Positions 21,102 to 35,324 are shown, counted from the first letter of the stretch. The stretch is 64,000 nt of DNA from Lindgomyces ingoldianus (GCF_010093535.1 NW_022985173.1:874855-938854), one strand, 5' to 3'. The notes: a model not told the origin generated them from the letters alone. Numbers and translations are program-made.

Positions 21102-22642
21102 ATGGCGTCCCAAACCCCCGCCGTTGTCATGGACAAGTAAGGTCTCCAGCAGCCTGCGGGCACTAACACGCAATTGCACTGACCAACGATTTCAGCGGCA
21201 CGGGCTACTCGAAGCTTGGTTCGACCCCCTACTCCAAGAAATCAGACACCTGTATACTAATTCTTGCGCCTCGCAGGTTTTGCCGGCAATGACTCTCCAT
21301 CCTTTGTCTTCCCTACCGCAATAGCAACCAAAAGCCAGGGAGGCGGAGCGGGCGGTTCAGGCTCTGGGCGGCCAGCGGTCGCGAACAAACCATCTTTCTT
21401 GACTGGCGGTGCTGGTCCTAGTGGTCATCTTTCTGGCAAAAGGGGAACTGAGGATTTGGACTTCTTCATCGGCGACGAGGCGCTCTCTGCATCAGCTGGC
21501 CCAGGATATGGAATCCACTATCCCATCAGGCATGGCCAGATAGACAACTGGGTTTGTCACAACATTATCCGGGGCTTACAGGAGATTCTTACTGTTAACA
21601 GGACCTTATGGAACGCTTCTGGTCAAACTCTATATTCAAGTATCTAAGAGTCGAGCCAGAAGACCACTATTTCCTACTCACTGAGCCTGTAAGACACGAA
21701 AATTGTGTACTCCTTGGTGCGGGACTAACTATTGGGTAGCCTCTCAATCCCCCAGAGAACCGCGAGAATACTGCCGAAATCATGTTCGAGTCCTTCAACT
21801 GCGCTGGCCTCTATATTGCGGTGCAAGCGGTGCTCGCCCTTGCCGCATCGTGGACAAGCTCTAAAGTCCAAGACCGCTCCCTGACCGGCACAGTCATTGA
21901 TTCCGGCGCAGGTGTTACGCACGTTATCCCTGTCGCTGAGGGTTACGTCATTGGTTCGTCCATTAAAAGTGTTCCCATCGCTGGCCGCGACATAACCAAC
22001 TTCGTACAATCCCTACTCCGAGATCGTGGCGAGCCCGATTCCTCTCTCCAAACAGCCGAGCGCATTAAGGAAGAGTACTGCTATGTGTGTCCTGATATCG
22101 TGAAGGAGTTCTCGCGCTTCGATCGTGAGCCCGAAGATCGGTTCCGAAAACATATCGTTAAGCACCCAAACGGCAGATCAGTGACGGTCGATGTTGGCTA
22201 CGAACGCTTCCTAGCACCTGAAATATTCTTCAACCCCGAAATCTACTCCTCAGATTTCCTTACCCCGCTGCCCAATATCGTCGACACAGTGATTCAGAGC
22301 TCCCCCATCGATGTTCGTAGGGGTCTTTACAAGAACATCGTCCTCTCGGGTGGTTCGACACTCTACAAAGACTTCGGTCGACGTTTACAGCGTGACATCC
22401 GCCATATGGTCGACGCGAGGATCAAGGCTTCAGAAGCAAGGAGTGGAGGTGCAAAGAGTGGTGGCCTTGAGGTCCAAGTGATCACACACAAGAGGCAGAG
22501 GCATGGACCCTGGTTCGGAGGTAGCTTGCTAGGCCAGACGCCTGAGTTTAGGAGTTACTGTCACACGAAGGCGGAGTACGATGAGATCGGACCGAGCATT
22601 GTTCGGAGGTTTGCATTACTTGGTGGGCCAGGGAGCACGTAG
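21102..22642 (+). CDS. ARP3: Actin-related protein 3 (Arp2/3 complex)
   Basis: Five exons (21102-21136, 21196-21218, 21277-21551, 21602-21688, 21740-22642) give 440 residues. The start [25 protein letters not shown] is the actin-fold phosphate-1 loop and is built from three exons. [20 protein letters not shown] is the second phosphate loop. Arp3-specific features include [38 protein letters not shown] and the C-terminal [13 protein letters not shown]. Arp3 with Arp2 nucleates branched actin at endocytic patches. Exon 2 is only 23 nt and the intron after it has a weak GTTCGA donor but a good TACTAAT branch site. The Gly/Ser-rich loop ([12 protein letters not shown]) is an insertion common in fungal Arp3. 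Confidence 0.97.
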
Positions 22643-23078
22643 AGGAAGTGAAGTCATGAGGTCTGATGAAGAGCCTAGAAGGACTCTTGAGCGTGTATGG
22701 GAAGGGTGAAAAGAGCAGTTCCTGAGAGAAGAATCATATTCCGACATTGAAAAGCCTCTGATCTTGGTGCAAAGTGCGTTATCAATGCAAGAGAATATGA
22801 CTGTATGTGAAACGGAGGCTGATTGTTCTACACCGATATGAATACTTGAGCATCGGAAAAGGGCAAAATTTATGTATAGATACAACCCTGAGTGAGAACA
22901 CCTTGACCCCTTTAGTAGTGTTGGAGGACATAACCAGTGTTTGACGCTTGCAGTGATTAGTCAGCGGAATGAACATGAAATGCCAAGCGTCTCTTTCACT
23001 CCGCCATTGTGGCTTCATCCGCTCGCAAGGCCGACTTTCTCTTGACCAACTTTCGCATTTCCTCTCTTTCTCCGCACT
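22643..23078. other. Intergenic, ARP3 3' end to TAF10 promoter
   Basis: Contains a CT-rich run (TTTCCTCTCTTTCTCCGC) immediately before the TAF10 ATG, typical of fungal leaders. Nothing else is seen. Confidence 0.5.
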
Positions 23079-23821
23079 ATGGCAGACCACGCGCAGTTGC
23101 CAACGGCAGATTCCAACGTGGAGATGAATGACCTGCTAGACGCATCGGTCGAGGCCGATATCAACCCAGACGCAACGCAACCAGACGCCATGAACCTTGA
23201 CGGCGGAAATGATGTCCATCCGCCCGTAAGGAATGGTGTACCAGAAGTTACCGCTCAATTGGAGGCCCGAATACCCGCCAAGAAGGATGCGACTTTGCGC
23301 GAGTTCTTGGGGAAGATGGACGACTACGCTCCCATTGTATGCCTTCACTAGCCCAGCAGAAGTACCCGGTAGGAGGAAAGTGTCTTACTGACTGTCATTA
23401 GATACCTGATGCAGTCACAAACTACTACCTGACCCTCGCTGGGCTCCCGCCGCCACCTCAAACATCCCCGCACCTCGCCCGCCTCCTAGCGCTCGCAACG
23501 CAGAAGTTCATAGCCGATATCGCCGCAGACGCATATCAGTACTCCCGCATTCGGTCATCAAATACTACGAGTAATAATCCGATGGGAGGGTTGGCTGGCG
23601 CGGCAGGAGGGCCACAGGGCGCAGGAGTTTCTGGTGGTACCCAGGGCGGCAAAGACAGTGCGGCTCAAGCTAAAGGACTGAACCTCGGCGTACAGAGGCC
23701 GGGCTATGGCGGTGGTGGGCAAGGTGGCAGCCAAGGGCGCACCGTCCTAACAATGGAGGACCTAGGCATGGCTGTTGGCGAATACGGTGTGAATATCAAG
23801 AGAGGAGAGTTCTATCGGTAA
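23079..23821 (+). CDS. TAF10: TAF10, histone-fold subunit of TFIID and SAGA
   Basis: Two exons (23079-23336, 23402-23821) give 225 residues. An acidic, disordered N-terminus (residues 1-65) is followed by the histone fold: [29 protein letters not shown], with the intron between the two Ile codons. Next come [24 protein letters not shown], a Gly/Gln-rich loop, and the closing helix [26 protein letters not shown]10 pairs with TAF8 or Spt7-type histone folds in TFIID and SAGA. The Gly-rich insert in the histone fold is longer than in yeast. The next gene, uS19m, converges on it with a 315-bp gap. Confidence 0.96.
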
Positions 23822-24136
23822 TGCGAGACAAAAATATCTACCGCGCAGTCATCCAATTCCATTCCACGACATCACTGTAGGAGCAACACTCAGAACCGAT
23901 AACTCCTGCTATATGAGCTGGGTTGGTTGCGGACTGCTGGCATTCAGTGTTTTCTCATTCTAAACATGGTTGGCGTTGGGAGTTTTCATTTTCACTGGCA
24001 TTCACAAGGTTATTTGGGATACTCTACCCGCGATGAAAGGGTATATCGTATTTGTGTAGTAGTAGTACAGATGAGGCTATAGAAAACCTCGCAATGATAC
24101 CCAAACTCCTCTTGATACAAGAACAACCCAGCCCAT
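23822..24136. other. Convergent 3' intergenic region
   Basis: Between the TAF10 and uS19m stop codons; AT-rich untranslated sequence. Nothing else is seen. Confidence 0.5.
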
Positions 24137-24606
24137 TCACTTGTTTTTTGTCTGTTTATACGTGAAGTTCTTCCTAGTTCTGTATAGAGGTCATCAGCAA
24201 CTCCGTAAATTCATGTGACACAGATCACTCCTTGCATATTCCAGGATCCGTGAGGTTAAACGTACGGTGCAAATTCCCCCAGCTTGTGTCCAACCATATC
24301 TTCTGTTATCGTGATGTCCAAATAGTTCTTCCCATTGTGGACTTGGAACTTCAGACCGACAAAATTAGGTAGTATTGTCGCCGATCGCGCCTGTGTTTTG
24401 ATCGGAGGTACTCGTTCGCCCGGCTTTGGCCGCACGATGGGGAGGCTTCCAGTTGGTCAATATGGGAATGGGCAAGTGCATTGGGAGCGGCTTACGGGAC
24501 GATATTGGGGCCTGAGTGTTTCATTTTAGCGGTGACCTAGACCATAGAGAAGCAATTACTTACCCTTCCAGACGGATCGCGCAAATAGCGCCCGTGTCGG
24601 AAACAT
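24137..24606 (-). CDS. RSM19: Mitochondrial small-subunit ribosomal protein uS19m
   Basis: Four exons (24606-24564, 24511-24496, 24445-24266, 24179-24137) give 93 residues. Spliced, the start reads [22 protein letters not shown], and the core [33 protein letters not shown] is the S19 signature. Exon 2 is only 16 nt (the GPNIVP segment) and the last exon supplies TRK and the tail. Skipping any exon breaks the frame or the signature, which supports the model. The protein binds 16S-like rRNA in the head of the mitochondrial small subunit. It shares a 267-bp divergent promoter with MRE11. Confidence 0.95.
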
Positions 24607-24873
24607 TGGGATTGGCCTTGACGAGGTAAAGTTCTGATGCAGTTTTTGGCATGCGGATTCAGATCATGTGATAGCGCGTCCTTAGTCAGCTAGGCTGAAG
24701 TGCGTCTGCGCGACTTCGTGAATGCCATTTGGTGACCGTGTTCACAATTTGCGCCATTTTAAAGGGCTGAGAGGGTACCGAGAGACTTTCTCACTCATTT
24801 TTTGTGCCGCATATCGCACTATCATCGGCCGCAATCCGATTTAGCGGTTTCGCTCTGTAATTCTCTTCCCCGC
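24607..24873. promoter_or_regulatory. Divergent promoter uS19m / MRE11
   Basis: 267 bp between two start codons on opposite strands must contain both core promoters. An in-frame ATG at 24802 could extend Mre11 by 24 residues but lacks family support. Confidence 0.6.
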
Positions 24874-27417
24874 ATGTCGCCGCGAGCGTACCCCAGAGGT
24901 AATTACCCCTCGATTCGCATTATAAGTCCCTCTAACAATGATCATCTAGGGCCGGACACAATCCGAGTCCTCGTCGCAACTGACAGTCATGTCGGATATA
25001 ACGAACGCGATCCCACCCGAGGCGATGACAGCTGGAAGACGTTCCATGAGGTGATGTGCCTAGCGAAAGAGCATGATGTAGACATGGTGTTGCATGCTGG
25101 AGATCTTTTCCATGAGAACAAACCGTCACGAAAGTCAATGTACCAAGTTATGCGGACTTTGCGAATGAATTGCCTCGGGGACAAACCTTGCGAGCTTGAG
25201 ATGTTGAGCGATGCGAGCGAGAACTTCCAAGGGTAATTTATTGTGGATGTACTTCTGCGCTAGAACTTGAAACTAACTTTCACCAGGGTATTTGATCATG
25301 TGAATTATGAGGACCCAGACATCAATGTTGCTATTCCAGTTTTTGCTATCCATGGAAACCATGACGATCCATCTGGAGTATTACCTCCAAGTCGCAGTCG
25401 CTGAGATTAAACATGCTGATGGAACTTAGATTGGTCACTTTGCCGCTCTAGATCTTCTCCAAGTTTCTGGTTTGATCAACTATTACGGCCGGAATCCTGA
25501 AGCCGACAAGGTCTCCATCAAGCCAGTCCTTCTGCAGAAAGGTCGCACGAAACTTGCATTATACGGCATGAGCAATATCCGAGATGAGAGGATGTTCCGC
25601 ACTTTCCGAGAAGGACAAGTCAAGTTCTTTCAACCAGGTACGCAGAAGGACGAGTGGTTCAATCTAATGAGCGTCCATCAAAACCAGTAGGTTTTCTCCC
25701 AATTTTACGGATCTAGAAGCTAACACTGTAACAGTCATGCATACACGGAAACTGGTTATCTCCCTGAGAATTTCCTCCCCGAATTTGTGGATCTTGTCGT
25801 CTGGGGACACGAGCATGAATGCCTCATCGAACCGCGATACAACCCAGAAATGGGGTTCCATGTTATCCAGCCCGGTTCTTCAGTAGCAACTTCTCTCATG
25901 CCAGGAGAGGCAGTGCCAAAGCATGTTTGTATCCTAAGTATTACCGGAAAGGAGTTCACTTCTGAAGCCATTCGCCTCAAATCGGTACGCCCCTTTGTCA
26001 TGAAAGAGATTGTACTCGCCGAAGAAAGAGCCATGAAAGAAAAGGAGCTTTGGAGAATGACTGAGAATCGGACCAAGGTCACTCAGTATCTTGAAGGTGT
26101 TGTTGAGAAGATGATCGAAGAGGCCAAAATGGAGTGGCTTGAACTTCAAGACGAGCAAGATGAAGGAGACAGCCTCCAAGTGCCACTTCCACTAGTTCGT
26201 CTCCGAGTTGAGTACTCGGCTCCATCCGGATCGTTCGACTGTGAAAACCCACAACGTTTCTCAAACCGATTCCAGACCAAAGTGGCGAACACCAATGATG
26301 TTGTGCAGTTTTATCGGAAGAAGAATGCAGCAAAACGTAAGTTGAATTGAAGCCACGGGAGCATTCCCTCCTCCTAATGCTTAAGCCAGGGACCTTAAAG
26401 CAGAACGCGGAGCTTCCAGACGAGTCGGTTCTGGCTCAACTTTCGCTCGATACTGTGAAAGTGGAGAAATTGGTTAGGGAGTTTCTCGAGGCCCAGTCCC
26501 TTACGATCTTGCCGCAAAACTCTTTCGGGGATGCTGTCACTCAATTCGTGGATAAGGATGATAAGCACGCTATGGAAATGTTTGTCAACGAGAGTCTGGC
26601 AAATCAGCTGAAGCATCTGATGGAGTCGAACGATGTAGAAGAGGATGACATCACAAACGAAATGGAACAACATCGGGCGAAGTTAGAAGAACTCTTCGCT
26701 TCTGGACAAATGAAGAAGAGTGTAAGTCCCCTGCTGCGTTAATTTCTATCTCTAACGTTAGAACAGAAGAAGGCCAGACTCAAGCCAAAGCCAGATCTAT
26801 GGGATTCTGACCTGGATGGAGAGTGGGCTGACCAACTTGCGGCACTTAATCATACTGATGCTGAGGATGTAGATGAGGAAGCTGCTGCGTCTGCTGCATC
26901 GAAGAGGCCTCCCGCACGAGGACGGAGTAAAGCTGCTGGTACTACTCGCAAAACTGCGACCGCACCTAGGAAAGCGTTAGTTGCTAGAGCTAGACGAGGA
27001 GAAAAGAAGGTTGTGGAAGAAGATGGGGACGAAGAGGAGGATGACAACAGCGACGTAGTTATGGGCGATGATGACGATGAAGAGGATGATGCGCCGCTCT
27101 TCGTGCCGTCAATCCGAACCGCTGCCAAGAAGGCCTCGACCAAAGCTTCAACGCGAGCCAAATCGCCAGCTAAGAAGACAACCACACGTGCATCTAAGCA
27201 GTCGACCCTCAACTTCTCTCAAGCTCCCACACAGCGCAGCCAAGTACCGGCGCGCGTATCTCGGGGAAAGAAGATACAAGAACCGGTCAGTATACGTGCA
27301 CTCGGACATACTCTTAACAGTTGTTGATATTCTATGCAGAGCGAGGACGAGATATCTGATGATGACGATGCCTTCGAACCTGTTCCGACTTCTCGAAACA
27401 TGAGGAACAGGAGGTAG
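24874..27417 (+). CDS. MRE11: Mre11 double-strand-break repair nuclease
   Basis: Seven exons (24874-25232, 25287-25377, 25430-25686, 25735-26336, 26390-26721, 26767-27285, 27340-27417) give 745 residues. All phosphoesterase motifs are present in order: [44 protein letters not shown] and [26 protein letters not shown] and the DNA-binding cap follow. The C-terminus is acidic with Arg/Gly and Lys/Ala-Thr-rich stretches ([24 protein letters not shown]) and a SQ-containing tail. Mre11 with Rad50 and Nbs1/Xrs2 resects and tethers DNA ends and maintains telomeres. The first motif has DSH where many homologues have DNH, a minor change that leaves the metal-binding Asp and His intact. Confidence 0.97.
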
Positions 27418-28269
27418 ATTGTATGAAGTATTGTGGTGGAACTCGTTATGAATGCTCTGGGATAACTTCACTAAGTGCATAGCGTGGGTGTTCATGGGAT
27501 ATGTCTAGCTTCACGATTCAATGGCAATAGCGGCAAATTGTGCGGACGATACAAGTTCAGCCAGCGACGTATCATCCTCCAGACAACAGACTGGAGAGGT
27601 ACGAAAGATATATATATGCCCAAACCCTCCACCGGTTCTAAACTCGCGCTCGTAGGTATCCTCTCTCTTCTTCTCTTGTTCATTCTTAGCAAACCTCATA
27701 TGACGCAGCGGAGATGTTCGTCGCTGCCTCGACCGCTCTTTCCCTTCCAGGGGATGCCCGAAGAGCAACTTCCATGCTCTCGCTCTCTTCAATCTCTTCT
27801 GTCCTTCTCTTCTTCAATCGCAGTCCCGCTCGCCTGGGCAGGCTTTCTTTCCGTCATCTCTAGTCTCATCACAAGGCAGGAGCGCCGGCATGGTCTCTTA
27901 TATCCTTCCTGTGAACCCGCTGCTCTTCCACATTTCCACAACACACTCATTTGTCTTCCATCTTCTTGTTTCAACCCGTCTTCTTTCGTCATTGCTGCTC
28001 TACGGCTTTTGGATAGCTGCCCGCTCGTTGTTCGTTCTGAAAGTCAACATCAGCACTGAGGTAAGTGATGGACTGATGCATCATCCTCTTTACATCTGCT
28101 TCTATATTGGCTGTTTGGAAGATTGACTGAGAGTTCTAGGATATTCGCATCACATCCATCACTTGTCTCGTTGCTCTTTTGAAAGTTCCCTCCGTTGGTC
28201 CCATCGTTCTCGTAATTGCAGGTTGTTGTCAACGTATCGCGCCCTCTGCAACCAAGCAGGTGACGCGCC
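27418..28269. other. Intergenic / leader of the next gene
   Basis: Pyrimidine-rich on the plus strand, as in long fungal 5' leaders. A 194-codon open frame here is low-complexity Leu/Ser sequence and I do not call it a gene. Confidence 0.5.
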
Positions 28270-31204
28270 ATGTCCTTAGCATATAAAGTGGAAGAGTTGC
28301 TCGCGCTAAGGGACTCTGTCTCTGAGTCGGCGGTGTCGATTGATAAGTTTGCCGACGAGGATGTGATCAAAGGTTGGTTGGTTGGGTTGCTTTCACTCTT
28401 TTGCGCCTCTGTCGCCTCAACACCATGACCACTATCACCACTCGAAACTTGCCCCCAGGATCTGCGCCGCCGCTCGGAAAAATCTTGCCCCAGCTCCGCC
28501 TTCGCGGGGTGCAATCCGCACTAAAGAATTTTCTGCCCTCACTTTTTCTTCATGTCGCACACCAGGGCGTCAGAAAGCGTTTTTTGCTTCAGCGTGCCAT
28601 CTGCAAGTTGAACCACCCGCTAACTTTGCTTCAGAACACGTTTTGCGACCTTCTGCGTCTGCAAACGTCATCGGCTTCAGTTCCGAAAAGGCTTCACGCT
28701 TGTCAATGACACCTGGAGTCGCGTCCGCAGCAGCCGGTAAGAAGCCATCACCTTCGCCCTCTGTCAAGCGAGGCAAGGCAGAGAAGCTTCTGAAAGAGCA
28801 CGGGAGTCCCCCGGGCATGCGAGTAACCGCCGGTGGTCGCGTCGTCCCCAGTGATCTGCCACCGTTGGGCAGTGCTCGTTTCGCCAGCAACGGCTTCAAG
28901 CCTCAACCTCAGAGAACTGTTACCCCCGGCAACGTCTTGCCTGGTCAAGCACAACTGGACGTCAACAGCCTGTCGCAAAGCATTCAATTAATCGGTGGGC
29001 AGCCAGTCCTCTGCGTCGGAGACCGCATCTTCCAAATTCCAACGTACGCTCAAAACCAGAACGCGCTAGGCGCTTTTGTTCCGACACTCACAGATACCAC
29101 GAGACCAACTGGCGATACAACGATGTCGTCTCTTCCCGTCTCATATCATGGTGCCACCGGCACCGCCTCTCAGGTGAACGGTGGTGCATCAGCAGACGGT
29201 CAAACACCACTATCAACATTCCTTGGTGTTGACCTGAACACATTGAAGCAGCGCCAGCTCTTCAAGAAAGCAGAGCTCAAGAACTTGGAGCAGACGGAGG
29301 TGCTGCAAGCCTCCCACCAAAGCGAGGCCTGGAGAGCTGCTATGATCTCGAAGAAGAAGAGCCTGATCTTGGAGCTCGATGCCTTACGCAAACAAGTCAT
29401 GGCTCTTGAAGGTGCTACTACTTCGACATCCCAAACGGTCGCTCTACCACACCCGAACGTGTCGGTCACTGTTCCTCCAGGTGCCACCTTTATGCCTCAA
29501 TTCGGACAACAGTTCGTTCCGGTCAATATGCCTCCGCCGCTGTATCAGCCATATGGTGGTTCCCAACCTCTCACGACAAACCCGCCGCAGCTCCTTAGTG
29601 ACGGGGGTATTTTCGTTCCAAACGATGCTTCCATTCGAGCAGCCTCATACCCCCACGGCCCTGCCCCCCCAATAAATACTGACGTTCACCCTCAATCCCC
29701 AGGCTCTGCCACGCGCCGTTCCCATGCAATTGAGATCAAGCCGCCGAAGCAGCTTGGCCAGCGCTCTACCTTGGATCCAAAGAGCCCCACATATGAGCCG
29801 GCTTTCAAAGCAGCGGCAACGTTCGAGAACTCCAGAACACTTTCTCTTCGAACGCCGTCTTCCCTCAAGCGCTCTCCAATCCCCTCGGGTGATGGCCATG
29901 GATTGCAACTCAGCAAGCGTGACGAGCGGGTTGTTACTCAAAACACAAGCACGTCATCCATTGACACGACGGATTTCTTCCCACGAAATACACATGAGCA
30001 CTCCTCCACACGAGTTGCACCTGGTAAGGTTTCTCCATCAACGCCACAGAAAGATTGGCCCCCGAGTCCATGGAACCCGCCCTCACGAAGTGGGAGTAAT
30101 TCCAACTTGTCAGGACCTACGGTTCAGGCATCACCAATGAGGAGGCCGCCCTCACTCACAGAGGAGTTCAGCAAGTTAGGAGCAAACTCTCGTCGAGTCA
30201 CCCCAACCATACCGGACTCAGGATTACCTGGCTTAGGAAAGGTCTCTGCCCAGCACACTTTTACGAAGCCGATTAGCTTCTTGCTGTCCACCTACCAAGA
30301 GGGCTACCAGGCCGGCATTTCCCACCTAGGACTGCCAACCAACCGAGAGGTGCTCCGCGGTTTCCTTGCAGGGCTCAATGACTACTTGAATAACAAGATA
30401 TCCCGTGGTCCTTCGGCGGGCAACTTTCCTTTGTCAAGCACACTATCAACGAGTTCGTCTGTCCGAGGTCAGGTTATGAACACTACTCCACGTGACTCCG
30501 GTGTGAGTATGTCGTTCCCGCGCCCAGAGTCAGCGTTGGTAGGACAGGAGAATATGCGGTCCATAACTTCAACCTCGTTCTCCAGTGTTGGATACCCACG
30601 CCAGCTCTCTGGCAACCAGGTTGGCAGGGGAACTCTGCCTACTAATTCTCCATTGAAACCCCACTATGGGCCAACGAAGGAATATGCTACTGGGGCCGCC
30701 TTTGCGGATTTGCGTTCCTTCTCAAGGACCCCTGGAAATGGACGATTATCGCAGCTGGACGGCGCAATGGATGACTTGGCGGAGCTTCTTGACGACGCCC
30801 AACTCGGTGGCCATAAGCAAACTGACGATAAACCCCGTACGGAGGCCATTACGGAGTCTGTTGATACTGAGGCGTCATGCTTCGGTAAAGGAAAACAGAA
30901 AATGGATTCGTCTCCAGCGAAGAAGTCTGAGACTTCCAACAAGTCTCCAGCCAAGGCGCGCCTAGGTCAATTGACAAACAAGCTTCGACGTGAGCGAGAA
31001 GACGATCCTCGCCATCTTTCGCCAGAGGACAAGAAGAATCACAAGGACAAGTGGCACAAACGGTTCGGAATAATCAAGCGCACTGAGGACAACAACGTCC
31101 AAGCATACCTTCAATCCCAAGCGGAGGATCGACGCAAGAAGTCGAAGAAACCTTCCAATGAGAAGAAGAAGGCAGACGGGGGCCTAGAGAACCTTGACGA
31201 GTGA
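28270..31204 (+). CDS. Large disordered protein with N-terminal eIF4E-binding motif
   Basis: Two exons (28270-28372, 28635-31204) give 890 residues. The first exon encodes MSLAYKVEELLALRDSVS..., where YKVEELL (residues 5-11) fits the canonical eIF4E-binding motif Y-x4-L-hydrophobic. The join continues ...DVIKEHVLRPSASANVIGF. The rest is mostly Ser/Pro/Thr-rich disorder with islands: an RVTAGGRVVPSDLPPLG motif, a likely coiled coil (about TLKQRQLFKKAELKNLEQTE to LELDALRKQVMALE), a conserved-looking YQEGYQAGISHLGLPTNREV helix pair, and a Lys-rich end. By analogy with 4E-T, Cup or Caf20 it may repress cap-dependent translation or act in RNP granules; this is inference from the motif. Intron 1 (262 nt) is open in the downstream frame, so a predictor could wrongly start inside it. 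Confidence 0.7.
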
Positions 31205-31660
31205 AGATCGGTGGCGTCCTCGTCTCGGAATTGCGCTCATCTGGGTTGCGTATTTGGCATCCTCTATGAATCGAGAGCTAGTGATTGGAGGCCTGACGGT
31301 AGATATACATAGGACTTGCCTTATAACTTTCCTTTGCATCCTTCAGCCTTCTCCTGGATTCCTTTCTTTCATTCAACTTATGTTCAACATTTTCTGGACC
31401 TGTATCCTGTACGAGGCCAGCTCTGGAGTCTCCTCTGGGAGCGAGTGCAAGGACCTCTCCATGGATTTTCGAGGACCTTCTATCCGGCTTCTTACTGGCT
31501 CTTAATGCTTACCTTTTACTTCCGACACTTCCGACACTTTCGACTTTTGTACACTATCTTCGCCGCCATTGGTGGACATGACTCTAGTTGTGGAACACTC
31601 CGATGCGGCTATTTGGTGGACTTGAGCTTCCAATTGCCCACACCTGTCGTTGTGGTATTC

Positions 31661-31985
31661 GATGGCTTTCTTTTCTTTCGCCTGTTTGCACAATACTTCC
31701 CGGATTATATGTGTTGTATGGCTTGTCGCAAGCTGGTGCCAGTCTAAATCCGTCTTAGGCCTCTCGATCATCGATGGCTTTCTTTTCTTTCCACCTGTTT
31801 GCACAGTACCTCCGGGTGATAGTACCGTATGGCTTTGTCCAAGCTGTTGTTTCTCTACATCTGTATTCGGCCTCTCCATGGTTTTCCCTCTAATCTCCCT
31901 TTGTACAATACGTCCAGGCTTGACTGCAAAAGGCCCTTGTCTTTGTACGTTTGCCTCGACTCCGTTTCTGTTTTGTTTGTCTTTC
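31661..31985 (+). repeat. Degenerate direct repeat, about three copies of ~110 bp
   Basis: A unit beginning GATGGCTTTCTTTTCTTT and continuing into CCTGTTTGCACAATAC-like and GGCCTCTC-like segments starts at 31661 and again at 31773. A weaker third copy starts near 31876, where TTTGTACAATAC takes the place of TTTGCACAATAC. The copies are degenerate and tandem. It lies just downstream of the eIF4E-binding candidate gene. Confidence 0.75.
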
Positions 31986-32849
31986 CTTTCCCCCACCTTT
32001 CTCAATGTTTACGGAGTATCGATTGCATGGGGGCAGGATTGACTATGGATGGCTCTTCAGTGCAAAGACGGACCGCCCGTTCTTATACTCTCCGCCGACT
32101 TTTCTGTTCTTCCCCCGGCCGGCATATTTGCCTTATGGATGCGTCGATACTCGGGTTTAATTAAAAGTTTTGTATGCACATGTTTTGTTTGCTTCGTGGT
32201 TAGGATAGTAAAACTTTGACCAAAATGCCGGTGCCTACTGCGTTGGTAATGGTGTGTTGTGTTGTGTGGTGCCTGTCAAGGAGATTTCAATGTTTAGTAA
32301 GGGGGGCACATGGGTGCTCCTTCCCGATTGGGGAGCGTTCCAGAACAAGTTGGCAGCGGGCAAATTCGGTGAATTAGGGACTGGGAGAACACTGGTTCAT
32401 GCAGGAGATGGCAATTGCATCGAAATGGACGCGCTGAAGCAGGAACGAAAGCGAGCAGGGGATATGGCGATATCGCGAGTCAAGATGATAGTATTATGCC
32501 GCTGCTCAGCTGCTGATAAATTCAGGTGCAGTGACATCGTGGGGTGGAAACATTTGACGAGGCGCAGTGCGTGCTCCAGGGAAGGTGGAAGTCGGAGAGG
32601 CGCAGCCAGCAGGGCAGCCATTTCTCAGCTATTCGCAACGCAGCTTTTGAATAAATAAACTCCATTGCCAGACCACTGCAACGTCAGTTCTCGTGCTGTA
32701 TTCCATAGATATTGTTTGACTCGGTTGGCCTGCAGTCGCCGTCGCGGCTTCACAGCGCTTCTCGGCAGCTTCCACGAAGGGTTCTAGCTCCCCACTCGTC
32801 CTCCGCCTCGATTCGCCGCCTTCACGTTTGGCGGCGGTCACGGTCTGCG

Positions 32850-32882
32850 CTTCTTCTTCTTCTTCTTCTCCTTCTTCCTCCA
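32850..32882 (+). repeat. CTT microsatellite in probable kinase leader
   Basis: A run of CTT triplets followed by mixed CTTC/CCTC, about 300 nt upstream of the nrc-2-type kinase ATG. Confidence 0.8.
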
Positions 32883-33178
32883 CCGTCTCCCATCCATCGA
32901 CGGTGTGTTCGACATTCTTTCACACCACCGGCCAGACACCGCCGGACGCAGCCGTCACCCCCTTCCCCCCCGGCACAGATTCATCAGCCACGGCGTCGAG
33001 AGACCCTGGACACCGACATCACCGCCAGAGTGACCATGGCCCGCTGCCACTGACCCAGCCCCCAGCAACACGCCTCCCACAGCTTTGGTCGCTCCTTTCT
33101 ACTAGCGAGAGCCTACATCTGGGCTTGACCGTCGCTCTTCTCTCTCTGCATCCTACCTCGACACAGTAGTTGCCCTCC

Positions 33179-35324
<2,146 letters not shown>

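Larger units (their letters stand above)
31205..33178. other. Gene-free interval with repeats, 2 kb
   Basis: Contains the triplicated repeat of about 110 bp, then AT/GT-rich sequence, then a pyrimidine-rich probable leader of the kinase gene. No domain-bearing frame is seen. Confidence 0.55.

Noticed and set aside
24522..24606. Alternative uS19m start at 24524 (MKHSGPNIV)
   Set aside because: The ATG falls in the intron. The 43-nt first exon plus the 16-nt exon restores the conserved RSVWKGPNIVP start.
27475..28059. 194-codon plus-strand open frame
   Set aside because: A Leu/Ser-rich by-product of pyrimidine-rich leader sequence. No homology signal seen.
28382..28634. In-frame upstream extension of the eIF4E-binding candidate
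   Set aside because: It is the open reading of the first intron. The exon at 28270-28372 joined at 28635 gives a better start with a recognisable motif.
32629..32883. Minus-strand frame rich in Glu
   Set aside because: Antisense of the CTT microsatellite in the kinase leader.
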